Positions 7,639 through 15,679 of a DNA stretch of 64,000 nucleotides are shown here, piece after piece. The stretch's first letter is position 1, and each line of letters opens with the position of its first letter. Made by a program: the position numbers and the translations under genes. Source of the stretch: Caldilineaceae bacterium. GTDB lineage: Bacteria > Chloroflexota > Anaerolineae > Caldilineales > Caldilineaceae. The notes under the pieces were generated by a model, which worked only from the letters and a program-made list of their open reading frames with translations, was not told the origin of the DNA and did no database searches. Location: assembly GCA_020634755.1 (NCBI GenBank), contig JACKBC010000016.1, positions 60,943-124,942 on the forward strand, in the 5' to 3' direction.

Positions 7639-7980
7639 ATGTCCGCAACAGAAAATCTCTATCTCTACCATCTGACGCTGGAGCCGCACTATCAAAACCC
7701 GGCTAACTGGACTGATGCAGCCGCCCAGATCATCCGCAACCATGCTGAATTTCTGGACAGACTGGGCCAACAGGGCATTTTGGGCCTGGCCGGCCGCACC
7801 CAATATGAGCCCGGCCATCCGCATCTGTTTGGCATTGCCATCATCAAAGCCTCATCGCTGGAGGCAGCGCAGGAAATCATGGCAGGCGACCCGGCGGTTG
7901 TACATGGCATTCAGCGCGCCGCCATTCACCCCTACGCCATTGCCATAAACCATGTTCACAACTTGATCTCCTCTCCCTGA
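7639..7980 (+). CDS. YciI-like (YCII-related) protein
   Basis: A 113-residue ferredoxin-like-fold protein with AAAGGAG seven bases before ATG. It carries the YCII pattern NHAEFLDRLGQQGILGLAG followed by AQEIMAGDPAVVHGIQ and HPYAI, in which a conserved His/Asp pair (NHAEFLDR and GDPAV) lines the putative active site. YciI proteins are small dimers linked to dehalogenation or muconolactone-type chemistry in some members; most are uncharacterised. It lies 14 bp after the APH-like gene and is probably the last cistron of the RIO-APH-YciI operon. Two GC-rich hairpins follow at 7979-8030. Confidence 0.85.
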   Translation: MSATENLYLYHLTLEPHYQNPANWTDAAAQIIRNHAEFLDRLGQQGILGLAGRTQYEPGHPHLFGIAIIKASSLEAAQEIMAGDPAVVHGIQRAAIHPYAIAINHVHNLISSP

Positions 7981-8030
7981 TTGGGTGCTTCAACGCCCAA
8001 TCTGTCCCTCTGCACAAGGTGGAGAGGGAC
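7979..8030 (+). terminator. Tandem hairpins after yciI-like gene
   Basis: Stem GATTGGG/CCCAATC (7979-8002) and then stem GTCCCTCT/AGAGGGAC (8004-8030) follow the stop codon. Neither has a good T-run, so they may be weak terminators or mRNA-end stabilisers. Apart from the A2 element at 8195, the rest of the 418-bp gap to 8399 shows nothing I can name. Confidence 0.4.
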
Positions 8031-8194
8031 GCGGCGCACCCGCAGTGGGCAGAGCCGGGAGAGGCCACGCGCCCCATCAAATACCACACGCTTGTCGAAT
8101 TGCCGCAAGCGCGATACAATAGATGAGCGTGCCCGTTGGCATTGACGGTATCACTTTTGAGCCACTCCCCATAGTTGCGAAAACAAAATTCACG

Positions 8195-8271
8195 ACTGAC
8201 GCAGCGCCCGTGGTTCGCCGGCAGAAGAGGCGCTCTTTTAAAGGCGATTCTTCCGCTAGGCTTGCGTAAGT
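8195..8271 (+). mobile_element. Family A2 MITE-like element (77 bp)
   Basis: It begins ACTGACGCAGCGCCCGTGG and ends CTAGGCTTGCGTAAGT. It has the same left half as the elements at 5158 and 17878. It lies about 130 bp upstream of the aldehyde oxidoreductase start and so may sit in or near its promoter. Confidence 0.7.
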
Positions 8272-8398
8272 CCTAAATTCATTGTCCCGTACTTTTGAAG
8301 CGTACAATCTATTATCTTTGTTCAGAAAAACCGCTGCCTCGATTCGCATTCTTCGCGGAATCCAACAAGTTTTTCTGACCAACCAGCAGGAGGGCAAA

Positions 8399-10279
8399 AT
8401 GTCTCAAAGTTACAGCGGCAAAATTTTACACGTCGATTTAGCGGACCAGCGCACGTGGGTGGAAGAGCTGGACGAGTCGATTTACCGGCGCTATTTGGGC
8501 GGTAGCGCGTTGGCCAGCCACTTTATGCTGCGCGATATCAAGCCGGGCATTGACCCACTGGGGCCGGAAAATCCGCTCATGTTTATGACCAGCATTATCA
8601 ACGGGCTGCCGCTTTCTGGCGCCAACCGCTATACCGCGGCGGCCAAATCACCGCTGACCGGTGGCTTTGGCGAGGCCGAAGCCGGCGGCTATTGGGGGCC
8701 GGAGCTAAAACGCACCGGTTTTGACGGCATGATTGTACACGGCCAATCCGAGAAGCCGGTCTATCTCTACATTCACGACGGCGAATGTGAATTCCGCGAC
8801 GCCAGCCACTATTGGGGCAAGCTGGCCGGCGAGGTGCAGGATGGCCTGGAGGAAGAGCTGGGGGATAAGCGCATCTGCGTGCTGCAAACCGGTGTGGCCG
8901 GTGAAAATCTGGTGCTCTACGCCGCCATTGTAAATCAACTGCGCCACTTCCACGGCCGCGCCGGTTTGGGCGCCGTCATGGGCAGCAAAAAGCTCAAGGC
9001 CATTGTGGTGCGTGGCCGCGAACGGGTGGCGCCTGAAAGCCGCGAAGGCGCCCGCGACGTAGTCAAGTGGTTCCAAGAGAACTATGACAAAGAAAACGAC
9101 CGCATGCATCTCTTTGGCACGGCCGGCGGCGTGGGCGGACTGGATGCCGACGGCATTCTGCCCACCTTTAACTTCCGCCAGGGCACCTTTGAACACGCCA
9201 AGGAGATCTCCGGCCAGACCATGGCCGATACCATTTTGGTCAACCGCGGCACCTGCTTCTCTTGTACGGTGGCCTGCAAGCGGGAAGTCGAGGTGGAATC
9301 ACGCGGCGTCTCGGCCAAATATGGCGGCATGGAATATGAGATCATCGGCGCGCTGGGTTCGCTGTGCGGCGTGGGCGATCTGGAAGCCATTGCCGAAGGC
9401 TCACAATGGGTCAACAAATATGTGCTGGACGGCATCTCCACCGGTGTGGCCATTGCCTTTGCCATGGAGTGTTACGAAAATGGCATCTTGACCAAAGAGG
9501 ATACTGACGGCATTGAGCTGACCTGGGGCAACGCCGACGCCATGATTGCCATGATCCACAAGATTGGCAAACGTGAAGGGCTGGGCAATATTCTGGCCGA
9601 TGGCGTCAAACGCGCCGCCGAACAAATTGGCAAAGGGTCGGAAAAGTTCGCCCTGCACGTCAAGGGCCAGGAGCTGCCCATGCACGAGCCGCGCGGCAAG
9701 CGCAGCCTGACCCTGGCCTATGCGGTTTCGCCCACTGGCGCCGACCACATGGAAGCCATCCACGATCCAGCATTTGAGGGGCTGGGCGTACTTGATAACG
9801 GCCTCAGCGAAGTGGGCCTGACCGAACCGCTTGACCGCATGGAACTGGGCCCCAAAAAGGTGAAAGCCTTCTTCTACGCTCAGGCCATTTGGAGCCTCTA
9901 CAACAGCGTGGGCATGTGCGATTTTGTGGGCATTCCCATTGGCGCGCTCAAGCTTAAGGCGCTGCGCGACTTCATCAACGCGGCCACCGGTTGGGACATG
10001 ACCATGTGGGAGCTCATGAAGGTGGGCGAGCGCGCCAATACCCTGGCGCGGCTCTTTAACGTGCGCGAGGGGTTCTCTGCCACTGATGACACGCTGCCCG
10101 AGCGCATTTTCGAGCCGCTGGAAAAAGGCCGCCTGGAGGGCATTGGCGTAGATCGCGCCGAGTTTGGCCAAGCGCTCAAGACCTATTATCAGATGGCCGG
10201 TTGGGGCGACGACGGCGTGCCAACGCCGGCGAAGCTGGCAGAGCTGGACCTGCTGGCAGTTATGGCCAACGGGTATTAA
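8399..10279 (+). CDS. aor: Aldehyde:ferredoxin oxidoreductase (tungsten/molybdenum pterin)
   Basis: A 626-residue protein from the ATG at 8399 (AGGAGGG six bases upstream); the longer frame from 8282 has no ribosome site. The N-terminus YSGKILHVDLADQRTWVEEL and the block AAKSPLTGGFGEAEAGGYWG are typical of the AOR family. The 4Fe-4S ligands appear as CFSCTVAC (C-x2-C-x3-C) near residue 290, with a fourth Cys in VGMCDFVG near residue 500. AOR enzymes hold a bis-pterin W or Mo cofactor and oxidise aldehydes to acids with ferredoxin as acceptor, in the cytoplasm of anaerobes or facultative organisms. The gene stands alone, with no adjacent MoaD-like or ferredoxin gene, and a terminator follows. 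Confidence 0.92.
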   Translation: MSQSYSGKILHVDLADQRTWVEELDESIYRRYLGGSALASHFMLRDIKPGIDPLGPENPLMFMTSIINGLPLSGANRYTAAAKSPLTGGFGEAEAGGYWGPELKRTGFDGMIVHGQSEKPVYLYIHDGECEFRDASHYWGKLAGEVQDGLEEELGDKRICVLQTGVAGENLVLYAAIVNQLRHFHGRAGLGAVMGSKKLKAIVVRGRERVAPESREGARDVVKWFQENYDKENDRMHLFGTAGGVGGLDADGILPTFNFRQGTFEHAKEISGQTMADTILVNRGTCFSCTVACKREVEVESRGVSAKYGGMEYEIIGALGSLCGVGDLEAIAEGSQWVNKYVLDGISTGVAIAFAMECYENGILTKEDTDGIELTWGNADAMIAMIHKIGKREGLGNILADGVKRAAEQIGKGSEKFALHVKGQELPMHEPRGKRSLTLAYAVSPTGADHMEAIHDPAFEGLGVLDNGLSEVGLTEPLDRMELGPKKVKAFFYAQAIWSLYNSVGMCDFVGIPIGALKLKALRDFINAATGWDMTMWELMKVGERANTLARLFNVREGFSATDDTLPERIFEPLEKGRLEGIGVDRAEFGQALKTYYQMAGWGDDGVPTPAKLAELDLLAVMANGY

Positions 10280-10297
10280 GAATCACAGTCTATAGGC

Positions 10298-10360
10298 TCA
10301 CGCAAAGTCGCTAAGAAGAGATGAGATTCTTGGCGGTCTTAGCGGCTTTGCGTGATTTTT
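10298..10360 (+). terminator. Rho-independent terminator after aor
   Basis: A 19-bp stem with one G-T pair (TCACGCAAAGTCGCTAAGA at 10298-10316 with 10337-10355) and a 20-base loop is followed by TTTTT, 18 bp after the aor stop. It is a strong candidate intrinsic terminator. Confidence 0.75.
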
Positions 10361-10364
10361 AACC

Positions 10365-10547
10365 TTGTTCATGTTCACCCCCGAGGACTTAAACAGGCGA
10401 ACAGACGAACGCCGTCTCGACTGGCCAAATACTTTCAACACGCGCGATCTGGGTGGCTATCCAATGGCGAATGGCCAGCGTTTAAGTTGGCGCCAGTTTA
10501 TCCGCTCGGACAATTTCGATACTATTCGAGCCAGGGCGCAGGCATAA
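10365..10547 (+). pseudogene. Tyrosine-protein phosphatase (Y_phosphatase3) N-terminal fragment
   Basis: A 60-codon frame reads FNTRDLGGYPMANGQRLSW then RQFIRSDNFD. This is the conserved N-terminal signature of the bacterial tyrosine/serine phosphatase family (N-T-R-D-L-G-G, then F-R-S-D). Intact members have about 240-280 residues with a later HCxxGKDRTG loop, which is absent here. The frame closes at TAA 10545-10547, and no continuation is visible downstream in other frames. It starts five bases after the aor terminator without a ribosome site. It is most simply a gene remnant left by deletion. Confidence 0.65.
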
Positions 10548-10639
10548 CATTTTACAAAATTTTGAGCATACTCGACGGCCATTCCAAAAAATAAACCATA
10601 TGGAAAGTGGAGTAGCCGAACTAAAAACGAATCTTTGAA

Positions 10640-11047
10640 CTATGCAGGAAGCGTGCTGGGTATGTAAACTGTCAATGACGGTACGCGCTCGAAGTGTTTG
10701 GCATTCAGTGTCAAAATCGGCAAATTATGCACCAAACAAACCGCCGCAATCAAAACGTCCTTGACGCCAATATCTTGATTCCTGGCAATTAAATCAGCAT
10801 GGAGTTGGGCGGCCTGTTCTGCCGCCTGTTTATCAAAGGGCCAAACTTGCAAAGGTCCAAGTAGTGCATTCTCACCAATATCCTTTCCCGACCGATGAAT
10901 GCCAAAAAGCAATTCATACGAGTTGATAGCGGTGACGCCGCATTGATGGCTCTGGACAGCCTCCACAACCGCGCTGGCTCCAGGTTCCCGATTGCGTAGA
11001 AATGCGATTAGAATACTCGTATCTAAGCAGAGAGATCGGTTGTCCAT
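10640..11047 (-). CDS. PIN-domain (VapC-like) toxin
   Basis: A 135-residue protein. I choose the ATG at 11047, which gives MDNRSLCLDTSILIAFL; a start nine bases earlier is possible. The PIN fold is indicated by the first acidic residue in LDTSILIAFL, the glutamate of NSYELLFG, and the Asp of GVKDVLIAAV followed by LPILTLNAKHFERV, together forming the Mg-dependent ribonuclease site. VapC toxins cleave RNA, often initiator tRNA or the sarcin-ricin loop. It overlaps the AbrB-type antitoxin gene by 25 bp, the usual antitoxin-first order. The operon is probably self-repressed by the antitoxin-toxin complex. Confident as a type II toxin; the RNA target is unknown. Confidence 0.88.
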   Translation of the reverse strand: MDNRSLCLDTSILIAFLRNREPGASAVVEAVQSHQCGVTAINSYELLFGIHRSGKDIGENALLGPLQVWPFDKQAAEQAAQLHADLIARNQDIGVKDVLIAAVCLVHNLPILTLNAKHFERVPSLTVYIPSTLPA

Positions 11048-11268
11048 GCTTGCCACTGTGTATCCAAGGAGTCAATTGCTTCTTCAAAAGTATCATCATC
11101 CTGCAAGATCCCACGCAACGACAAAAATTGAGCGACGGGTGATAGACTGAGAGTCTGTCCCTCCACCGTCGCCTTGACCGCAGTTCCGTCCGTTAAGTTT
11201 AATGCTCTCATCAGCCAGGCCGGCATCGATATTGTATCTTCGGCTGTACTTGTCACAATAAGAGTCAT
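11023..11268 (-). CDS. AbrB/MazE-like antitoxin
   Basis: An 81-residue protein. The start at 11268 is preceded by GGAGGTGA seven bases upstream, far better than the earlier in-frame codon. The first 45 residues (TLIVTSTAEDTISMPAWLM through GTAVKATVEGQTLSLSP) form a swapped-hairpin AbrB DNA-binding domain. The C-terminal part (LQDDDTFEEAIDSLDTQW) is acidic and would wrap the PIN toxin encoded by the overlapping downstream gene. It is likely both the transcriptional repressor of the pair and the inhibitor of the RNase. The pair lies between a phosphatase fragment and an MBL hydrolase, in an otherwise non-defence setting. Confidence 0.82.
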   Translation of the reverse strand: MTLIVTSTAEDTISMPAWLMRALNLTDGTAVKATVEGQTLSLSPVAQFLSLRGILQDDDTFEEAIDSLDTQWQAWTTDLSA

Positions 11269-11414
11269 GCGAGGTTCACCTCCAACTAAATGGCAAAGAT
11301 CGAGCAAGTCTACCCCAAGATTATATCATCGGATTTTGAAAATAGCGATAATGAAATGGTAGGCATCTATCACCCGACAGGTTTGACTGCCAATTCAACA
11401 GAATCAAGGCAAAC

Positions 11415-12221
11415 ATGCACAACTACATCTGCACCACCTGCGGCGTTCAATATACCGCCACCGAAGCGGCGCCCGCCCACTGCCCCATCTGCGAAGACGA
11501 CCGCCAATACGTGAACCCCAACAGCCAAAGCTGGACCACGCTGGCCGCCATGCGCGCCAATTACCACAACGTTTTACGCGAAGTCGAGCCCGGCCTCATC
11601 GGCATTGTGACTGAGCCCAAGTTTGCCATCGGCCAACGCCCGCTGCTGGTGCAGACGGCCCACGGCAACGTGCTTTGGGACTGCATCAGCTATATCGACG
11701 AAGCCACGATAGATGCAGTCAACGCGCTGGGGGGGATCGACGCCATTGCCATTTCGCACCCCCATTTTTACGACAGCATGGTGGAATGGAGCCGGGCCTT
11801 TGGCGACGCGCCCATCTATCTGCACGCCGCTAATCGGGAATGGGTGATGCGGCCCGACCCGGCCATTGTCTATTGGGAGGATGACACCTACGCGCTCAAT
11901 GACGAGATCACGCTGGTGCGCTGCGGGGGCCATTTTCCTGGCTCGTCCGTGTTGCACTGGTCCCAAGGGGCTGGCGGCAAAGGCGTTATTTTGACCGGCG
12001 ACACGATTATGGTGGTGGCGGATACGCGCTACGTCACCTTTATGTATTCGTATCCCAATGATATCCCGCTCAATGCCAGGGCGGTGCAGGGCATTGTAGA
12101 CGCGATTGACCCTTTTGCGTTCGATCGGGTGTACAGTGCGTGGTGGGAAAAAGTGGTTTCCACAGACGGGAAAGCGGCAGTGCGGCGTTCAGCGGCGCGC
12201 TATATTGCGCACATTAGATAG
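11415..12221 (+). CDS. MBL-fold metallo-hydrolase with N-terminal zinc ribbon
   Basis: A 268-residue protein. The first 28 residues form a rubredoxin-like zinc ribbon, YICTTCGVQY then HCPICEDD. A metallo-beta-lactamase domain follows, with SHPHFYDSM in place of the usual HxHxDH, ILTGDTIM supplying the later metal Asp, and CGGHFPGS the third His. The motif is degenerate, so one metal or an altered site is possible. Such ribbon-MBL fusions are common in environmental bacteria; I know no proven reaction. No clear ribosome site is seen before the ATG. It converges with arsJ, with an inverted repeat at 12301-12344 between them. Confidence 0.82.
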   Translation: MHNYICTTCGVQYTATEAAPAHCPICEDDRQYVNPNSQSWTTLAAMRANYHNVLREVEPGLIGIVTEPKFAIGQRPLLVQTAHGNVLWDCISYIDEATIDAVNALGGIDAIAISHPHFYDSMVEWSRAFGDAPIYLHAANREWVMRPDPAIVYWEDDTYALNDEITLVRCGGHFPGSSVLHWSQGAGGKGVILTGDTIMVVADTRYVTFMYSYPNDIPLNARAVQGIVDAIDPFAFDRVYSAWWEKVVSTDGKAAVRRSAARYIAHIR

Positions 12222-12300
12222 CGACTTTGTAGAATGGCAATCTTCCATCTCTGGCAGTTTCTGAAGAGAGATGGAAACTAGAAATTGTACACGGATGAAC

Positions 12301-12344
12301 GCGGATTTTCACAGATTAGAACTCAAGAATCTGTGAAAATCCGC
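12301..12344. terminator. Inverted repeat between convergent genes
   Basis: A 17-bp perfect stem GCGGATTTTCACAGATT with its complement at 12328-12344 and a 10-base loop. It lies between the MBL gene (+) and arsJ (-) and could end transcription from both sides, although no T-run follows on either strand. Confidence 0.5.
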
Positions 12345-12411
12345 GTACAAATTTCAGCTCTTTGACAACCGCATATCCGATGCAATAATTCGTTACCGGC
12401 CAGATGACGAT

Positions 12412-13680
12412 TTAGGAAAATCGCCCTACCTGCGGATGACGCGGCAGCCGAAACGAGATGAGCCAGGTGAGCAGCAGGCAAATAACGGCGCCCCACAGGC
12501 AACCAGCCAGCCCAAACCACAAATAGAGTAAGCCCGAGGCGATTGTACCAAGCAGGCGACCGCCAGCATTGGCCATGTAATAAAAGCCCACGTTGAGCGC
12601 CACTTTATCGCCGTCGGAATAGTCTAGAATTAGAAAGCTATGAATGGCCGAATTAAGCGCGAAAATTACGCCAAAGAGACCCAACCCGATAATCAACACC
12701 CAGCCCATCTGCCAATCTACCATGGCGAACAGCGCAATGGCTGCGGTCACCAGCATCAAAATCAGCACCCAGCGCTGCGATGTAGCGCCGTCCGCCGTAG
12801 CCGCGCCGCCCCGTTGCAAAAATGTGGGCGCCGCGGCTTGCACCAGGCCATAGCCAATGATCCAACAGGCAAAGAAAGCGCCAATGTTGGTAAAATTCCA
12901 GCCCAGCACAGTCCCCAGATAAAGCGGCAGCCCCACCACAAACCAGACATCGCGGGCGCAAAAAAGAAAAAAGCGCGCAGCCGAAAGCACGTTGATGGCC
13001 GGCGTTTTGCTAAAGAGTTGCTTAAAGGGCGCCTTGCTTTTGCTCTTACCCATGTCGCGCTTGAGGAAAAGCACGCTGAGCAGCAGCACAAAGCTCAAGC
13101 CCACCGCCATGACCCAGAGGCTGCCGGCAAAACCCATCGTGGCCAGTAGCGCACCGCCCAGAAAGAAGCCCACGCCTTTGAGCGCATTTTTGCTGCCCGT
13201 GAGAATGGCCACCCACTTAAAGAGCGCGCCCTGGGCATTGGCCGGCGTCACCAGCTTGATGGCGCTTTTGGAGCTCATTTTGGTCAGATCTTTGGCAATG
13301 CCAGAGAGCGCCTGCGAACTCATCACATAGGCAATGGCGGCCCATTGCGGCCACGTGGAGGGAAGCAGCGCCAACATGCCCAGCGCGCCGATCTGAATGG
13401 CCAATCCGCTAAAGAGCGTGAGCTTGAGCCCAAAGCGCGCGCCCAGCCAGCCGCCCAGCAGATTGGTGACCATGCCAAAAAATTCATAGAGCACAAAAAG
13501 CGCCGCTACTTCCAGCGGGCTGTAGCCCAGCGTGTTGAAGTAGAGCAGCACCAACATGCGCAGCGCGCCATCGGTCAGCGTAAAGCCCCAATAGGCGGCC
13601 GTCACCAAAGCGTAGCTTTTGAGGTCGACGCGATTGGTTTCCGCCTCGGTCATGACAGGGAGTGATTGGTTTGTGATCAT
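12412..13680 (-). CDS. arsJ: ArsJ-type organoarsenical efflux MFS transporter
   Basis: A 422-residue protein starting at the ATG at 13680, which overlaps the GAPDH stop as ATGA; the longer frame would extend inside GAPDH. It has about eleven or twelve hydrophobic segments. The N-terminal region (LKSYALVTAAYWGFTLTDGA then LRMLVLLYFNTLGYSPLEVA) and the block GIAKDLTKMSSKSAIK match ArsJ rather than generic MFS pumps. ArsJ is known to export 1-arseno-3-phosphoglycerate, which then breaks down to arsenate outside the cell. The order ArsR-ArsC, GAPDH, ArsJ is the textbook context and makes the call strong. It is translationally coupled to the GAPDH gene and is the last cistron of the operon. Confidence 0.93.
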   Translation of the reverse strand: MITNQSLPVMTEAETNRVDLKSYALVTAAYWGFTLTDGALRMLVLLYFNTLGYSPLEVAALFVLYEFFGMVTNLLGGWLGARFGLKLTLFSGLAIQIGALGMLALLPSTWPQWAAIAYVMSSQALSGIAKDLTKMSSKSAIKLVTPANAQGALFKWVAILTGSKNALKGVGFFLGGALLATMGFAGSLWVMAVGLSFVLLLSVLFLKRDMGKSKSKAPFKQLFSKTPAINVLSAARFFLFCARDVWFVVGLPLYLGTVLGWNFTNIGAFFACWIIGYGLVQAAAPTFLQRGGAATADGATSQRWVLILMLVTAAIALFAMVDWQMGWVLIIGLGLFGVIFALNSAIHSFLILDYSDGDKVALNVGFYYMANAGGRLLGTIASGLLYLWFGLAGCLWGAVICLLLTWLISFRLPRHPQVGRFS

Positions 13681-14684
13681 AATGCCCGAGCCACCTTCTG
13701 CGCCAGTTCCACCATTCGATTGACGTATCCCCACTCATTGTCATACCAGGCCAACACTTTAACAAGCGTTTCATCCACCACCATTGTCGAAGCCGCATCC
13801 ACAATGGATGAGCGTGGATCATTCACAAAATCGGACGAGACCAGGGGACGTTCCTCATAGCCTAAGATACCAGCCAGCTCACCATCTGCGGCATCTTGAA
13901 ACAGCTGGTTTACCTCCTCCACGCTGGTCGGCCGGCGCACCTGGAAAACCGCATCGGTCAGCGAGGCGTTGAGCAGCGGCACGCGCACGGCAATGCCGTT
14001 GAGCTTGCCCTTTAGTTCGGGGTAGATCATGGTGATGGCGGTGGCCGAGCCGGTGGAAGTTGGAATCAGATTTTGGATGGCCGAGCGGGCGCGGCGCAGA
14101 TCTTTATGCGGCGCATCCACCACGACCTGCGTGTTTGTCACATCATGAATGGTGGTGATGACGCCATGCTCAATGCCAATGCCGTGGTGGATCACTTTGA
14201 CCACGGGGGCCAGACAGTTAGTTGTACATGATGCGGAAGTAATAATGTGGTGTTCATCTGCATCATACAGATGGTCGTTGCAGCCCATGACAATGTTGAA
14301 GACGCCCTCTTTCACTGGGGCCGCCACAATTACTTTGCGCACGCCATGCGCCAAATAGGGCTCTAGCGTGGCCAACGTGCGAAACTTGCCGCTGCATTCC
14401 AGCACCATATCGACGCCCAATTCGCGCCAAGGCACATCCTCCGGCGTGCGGTGTTCGCTAAAAGAGAGAAAAGCGTTATCAATGTCAAGCTGCCTATCTC
14501 GGAACGCAATATTTTTAGCCCACTGACCATGCACCGAATCAAATTCGAGCAGGTGCGCCGCTCCTTCCAGCCCAATTAGCGGATCGTTGACGTGTACAAA
14601 CTCAATAGGCTGCGCTGCCCAACCAGCGCGTAAGACCAGGCGCCCCATGCGTCCAAAGCCGTTGATGCCAATCCGAATCGTCAT
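13677..14684 (-). CDS. gapdh (ars): ArsJ-associated glyceraldehyde-3-phosphate dehydrogenase
   Basis: A 335-residue protein of normal GAPDH length. IRIGINGFGRMGRLVLRA is the Rossmann NAD site, SASCTTNCLAP carries the catalytic Cys, and NEWGYVNRMVELAQ is the C-terminal signature. In ars operons this paralog uses arsenate instead of phosphate on glyceraldehyde-3-phosphate, making 1-arseno-3-phosphoglycerate for ArsJ. The sequence alone does not distinguish it from glycolytic GAPDH; the assignment rests on sitting between the ArsR-ArsC fusion (10 bp gap) and arsJ (ATGA overlap). It acts in the cytoplasm. A separate glycolytic gene is expected elsewhere. Confidence 0.92.
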   Translation of the reverse strand: MTIRIGINGFGRMGRLVLRAGWAAQPIEFVHVNDPLIGLEGAAHLLEFDSVHGQWAKNIAFRDRQLDIDNAFLSFSEHRTPEDVPWRELGVDMVLECSGKFRTLATLEPYLAHGVRKVIVAAPVKEGVFNIVMGCNDHLYDADEHHIITSASCTTNCLAPVVKVIHHGIGIEHGVITTIHDVTNTQVVVDAPHKDLRRARSAIQNLIPTSTGSATAITMIYPELKGKLNGIAVRVPLLNASLTDAVFQVRRPTSVEEVNQLFQDAADGELAGILGYEERPLVSSDFVNDPRSSIVDAASTMVVDETLVKVLAWYDNEWGYVNRMVELAQKVARAL

Positions 14685-14694
14685 CGGTTTTCTC

Positions 14695-15513
14695 TCAATT
14701 TCTCTGTGCCAGCCATTCTTGAATCCGGTGGTCGACCTGGTCGCGAATCTCCCGAAATTTATTCAGTTTCTCTTGGACGGTTCCCACATACGCTGCCGGG
14801 TCTTCAAAAAACCAGTCGAGGCGTGTACCGCCGCTATTTAGAAACGCCGTCGGGCAGTTCTTTTCGGCGCGCGCGCAAACCGTAATCAAATAACCAAAGT
14901 TTACGTGCCCCAAATATTCACGCAGATCGGTTGAACGCTGGCCAGACACATCAATGCCCACCTCGTCCATGACGCGCAAGGTCAGCGGGTGCAGCCCACG
15001 CGGCTCCAGCCCGGCGCTGTATATATCGAACTCATCGCCGGCATATTTACGCATAAACGCCTCGGCCATTTGGCTGCGCGCCGCGTTGCCCGTACATAGA
15101 AAAAGCATCTTGGCTTTGCTCATTTCAACCGCCTGCGGTGGATATGATTGTGCAAACGAAACTTGCAAATTTGTATCGCATGTTGGGCATTGACAGGGTA
15201 ACGTTTTTTTGAGATGCGCCAGCCAGGCATCTTCCTGCATGGGCCCCAAAATATGTTCTAGCCATCCCATCACGTCGTCATCAGCGATCTCATAATAAAT
15301 ATTTTGGCCGCGCCGCTGGTCGCGAATCATATTGGCGTTGCGCAAAAAGCGCAGCTGCTGCGACACAAATGGCTGCGGCTTTTCCAACAACGCCTCCAAA
15401 TGGCACACGCACTCGGGCTCCCGGCGCAATACATCTAAAATGCGCAATCGCTCGGGATGAGCCAACAATTTGAGCTGATTAGAAATAGCTTGATATTTGG
15501 TATCCTTATTCAT
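14695..15513 (-). CDS. arsRC: ArsR-ArsC fusion: arsenite-responsive repressor plus arsenate reductase
   Basis: A 272-residue protein from the ATG at 15513. Residues 1-95 form an ArsR/SmtB winged helix (KLLAHPERLRILDVLRREP, then QPFVSQQLRFLRNANMI) with a CVC pair in ECVCHLEALL placed like the arsenite site of ArsR. A linker with a CxCPxC motif (PCQCPTCD) may bind metal. Residues from about 130 are a low-molecular-weight phosphatase-type arsenate reductase with the P-loop CTGNAARS and the general-acid region GGTRLDWFFEDPA. Fusing sensor and enzyme ties reductase level to derepression. It is the first gene of the operon, and direct repeats lie just upstream. Confidence 0.9.
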   Translation of the reverse strand: MNKDTKYQAISNQLKLLAHPERLRILDVLRREPECVCHLEALLEKPQPFVSQQLRFLRNANMIRDQRRGQNIYYEIADDDVMGWLEHILGPMQEDAWLAHLKKTLPCQCPTCDTNLQVSFAQSYPPQAVEMSKAKMLFLCTGNAARSQMAEAFMRKYAGDEFDIYSAGLEPRGLHPLTLRVMDEVGIDVSGQRSTDLREYLGHVNFGYLITVCARAEKNCPTAFLNSGGTRLDWFFEDPAAYVGTVQEKLNKFREIRDQVDHRIQEWLAQRN

Positions 15514-15557
15514 ACACACCATTATATGCAAAAAACAATATATGCAAAATCTTGCAT
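15514..15557 (-). promoter_or_regulatory. Candidate ars promoter / ArsR operator
   Basis: Upstream of arsRC on the minus strand lies GCATATAATGG, with a TATAAT -10 hexamer close to the ATG. Two direct copies of TATATGCAAAA (plus strand, 15523 and 15539) and a 6-bp dyad ATGCAA-4-TTGCAT (15542-15557) overlap this area. Dyads of this size near the -10 box are usual ArsR operators. No good -35 box or Shine-Dalgarno is visible. Confidence 0.45.
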
Positions 15558-15561
15558 GTCT

Positions 15562-15609
15562 CAAGCAACATGGTCGACCAACCGATTTTTACTCGAGGCT
15601 TGCGTAAGC
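15562..15609 (+). mobile_element. Family A element, right half only
   Basis: About 48 bp from GGTCGACCAACCGATTTTT to GGCTTGCGTAAG align with the right half of A1 (GTCGGCGAACCGACTTTCCGCCAGGCTTGCGTAAC). The left half with TTACGCAGCG is missing. It lies between the ars promoter and the truncated BtaA-like gene, at the probable deletion junction. Confidence 0.55.
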
Positions 15610-15679
15610 ATTATTTGTTTGTTTAGTAAAAAGATATCAGATATTTGCCCCTGCCGTACCTGCCGGTAAATATAGAGTG

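Noticed and set aside
12412..15513. GAPDH plus MFS as a glycolytic or sugar-export operon
   Set aside because: ArsJ-type sequence and the ArsR-ArsC fusion upstream make the arsenic pathway far more likely.
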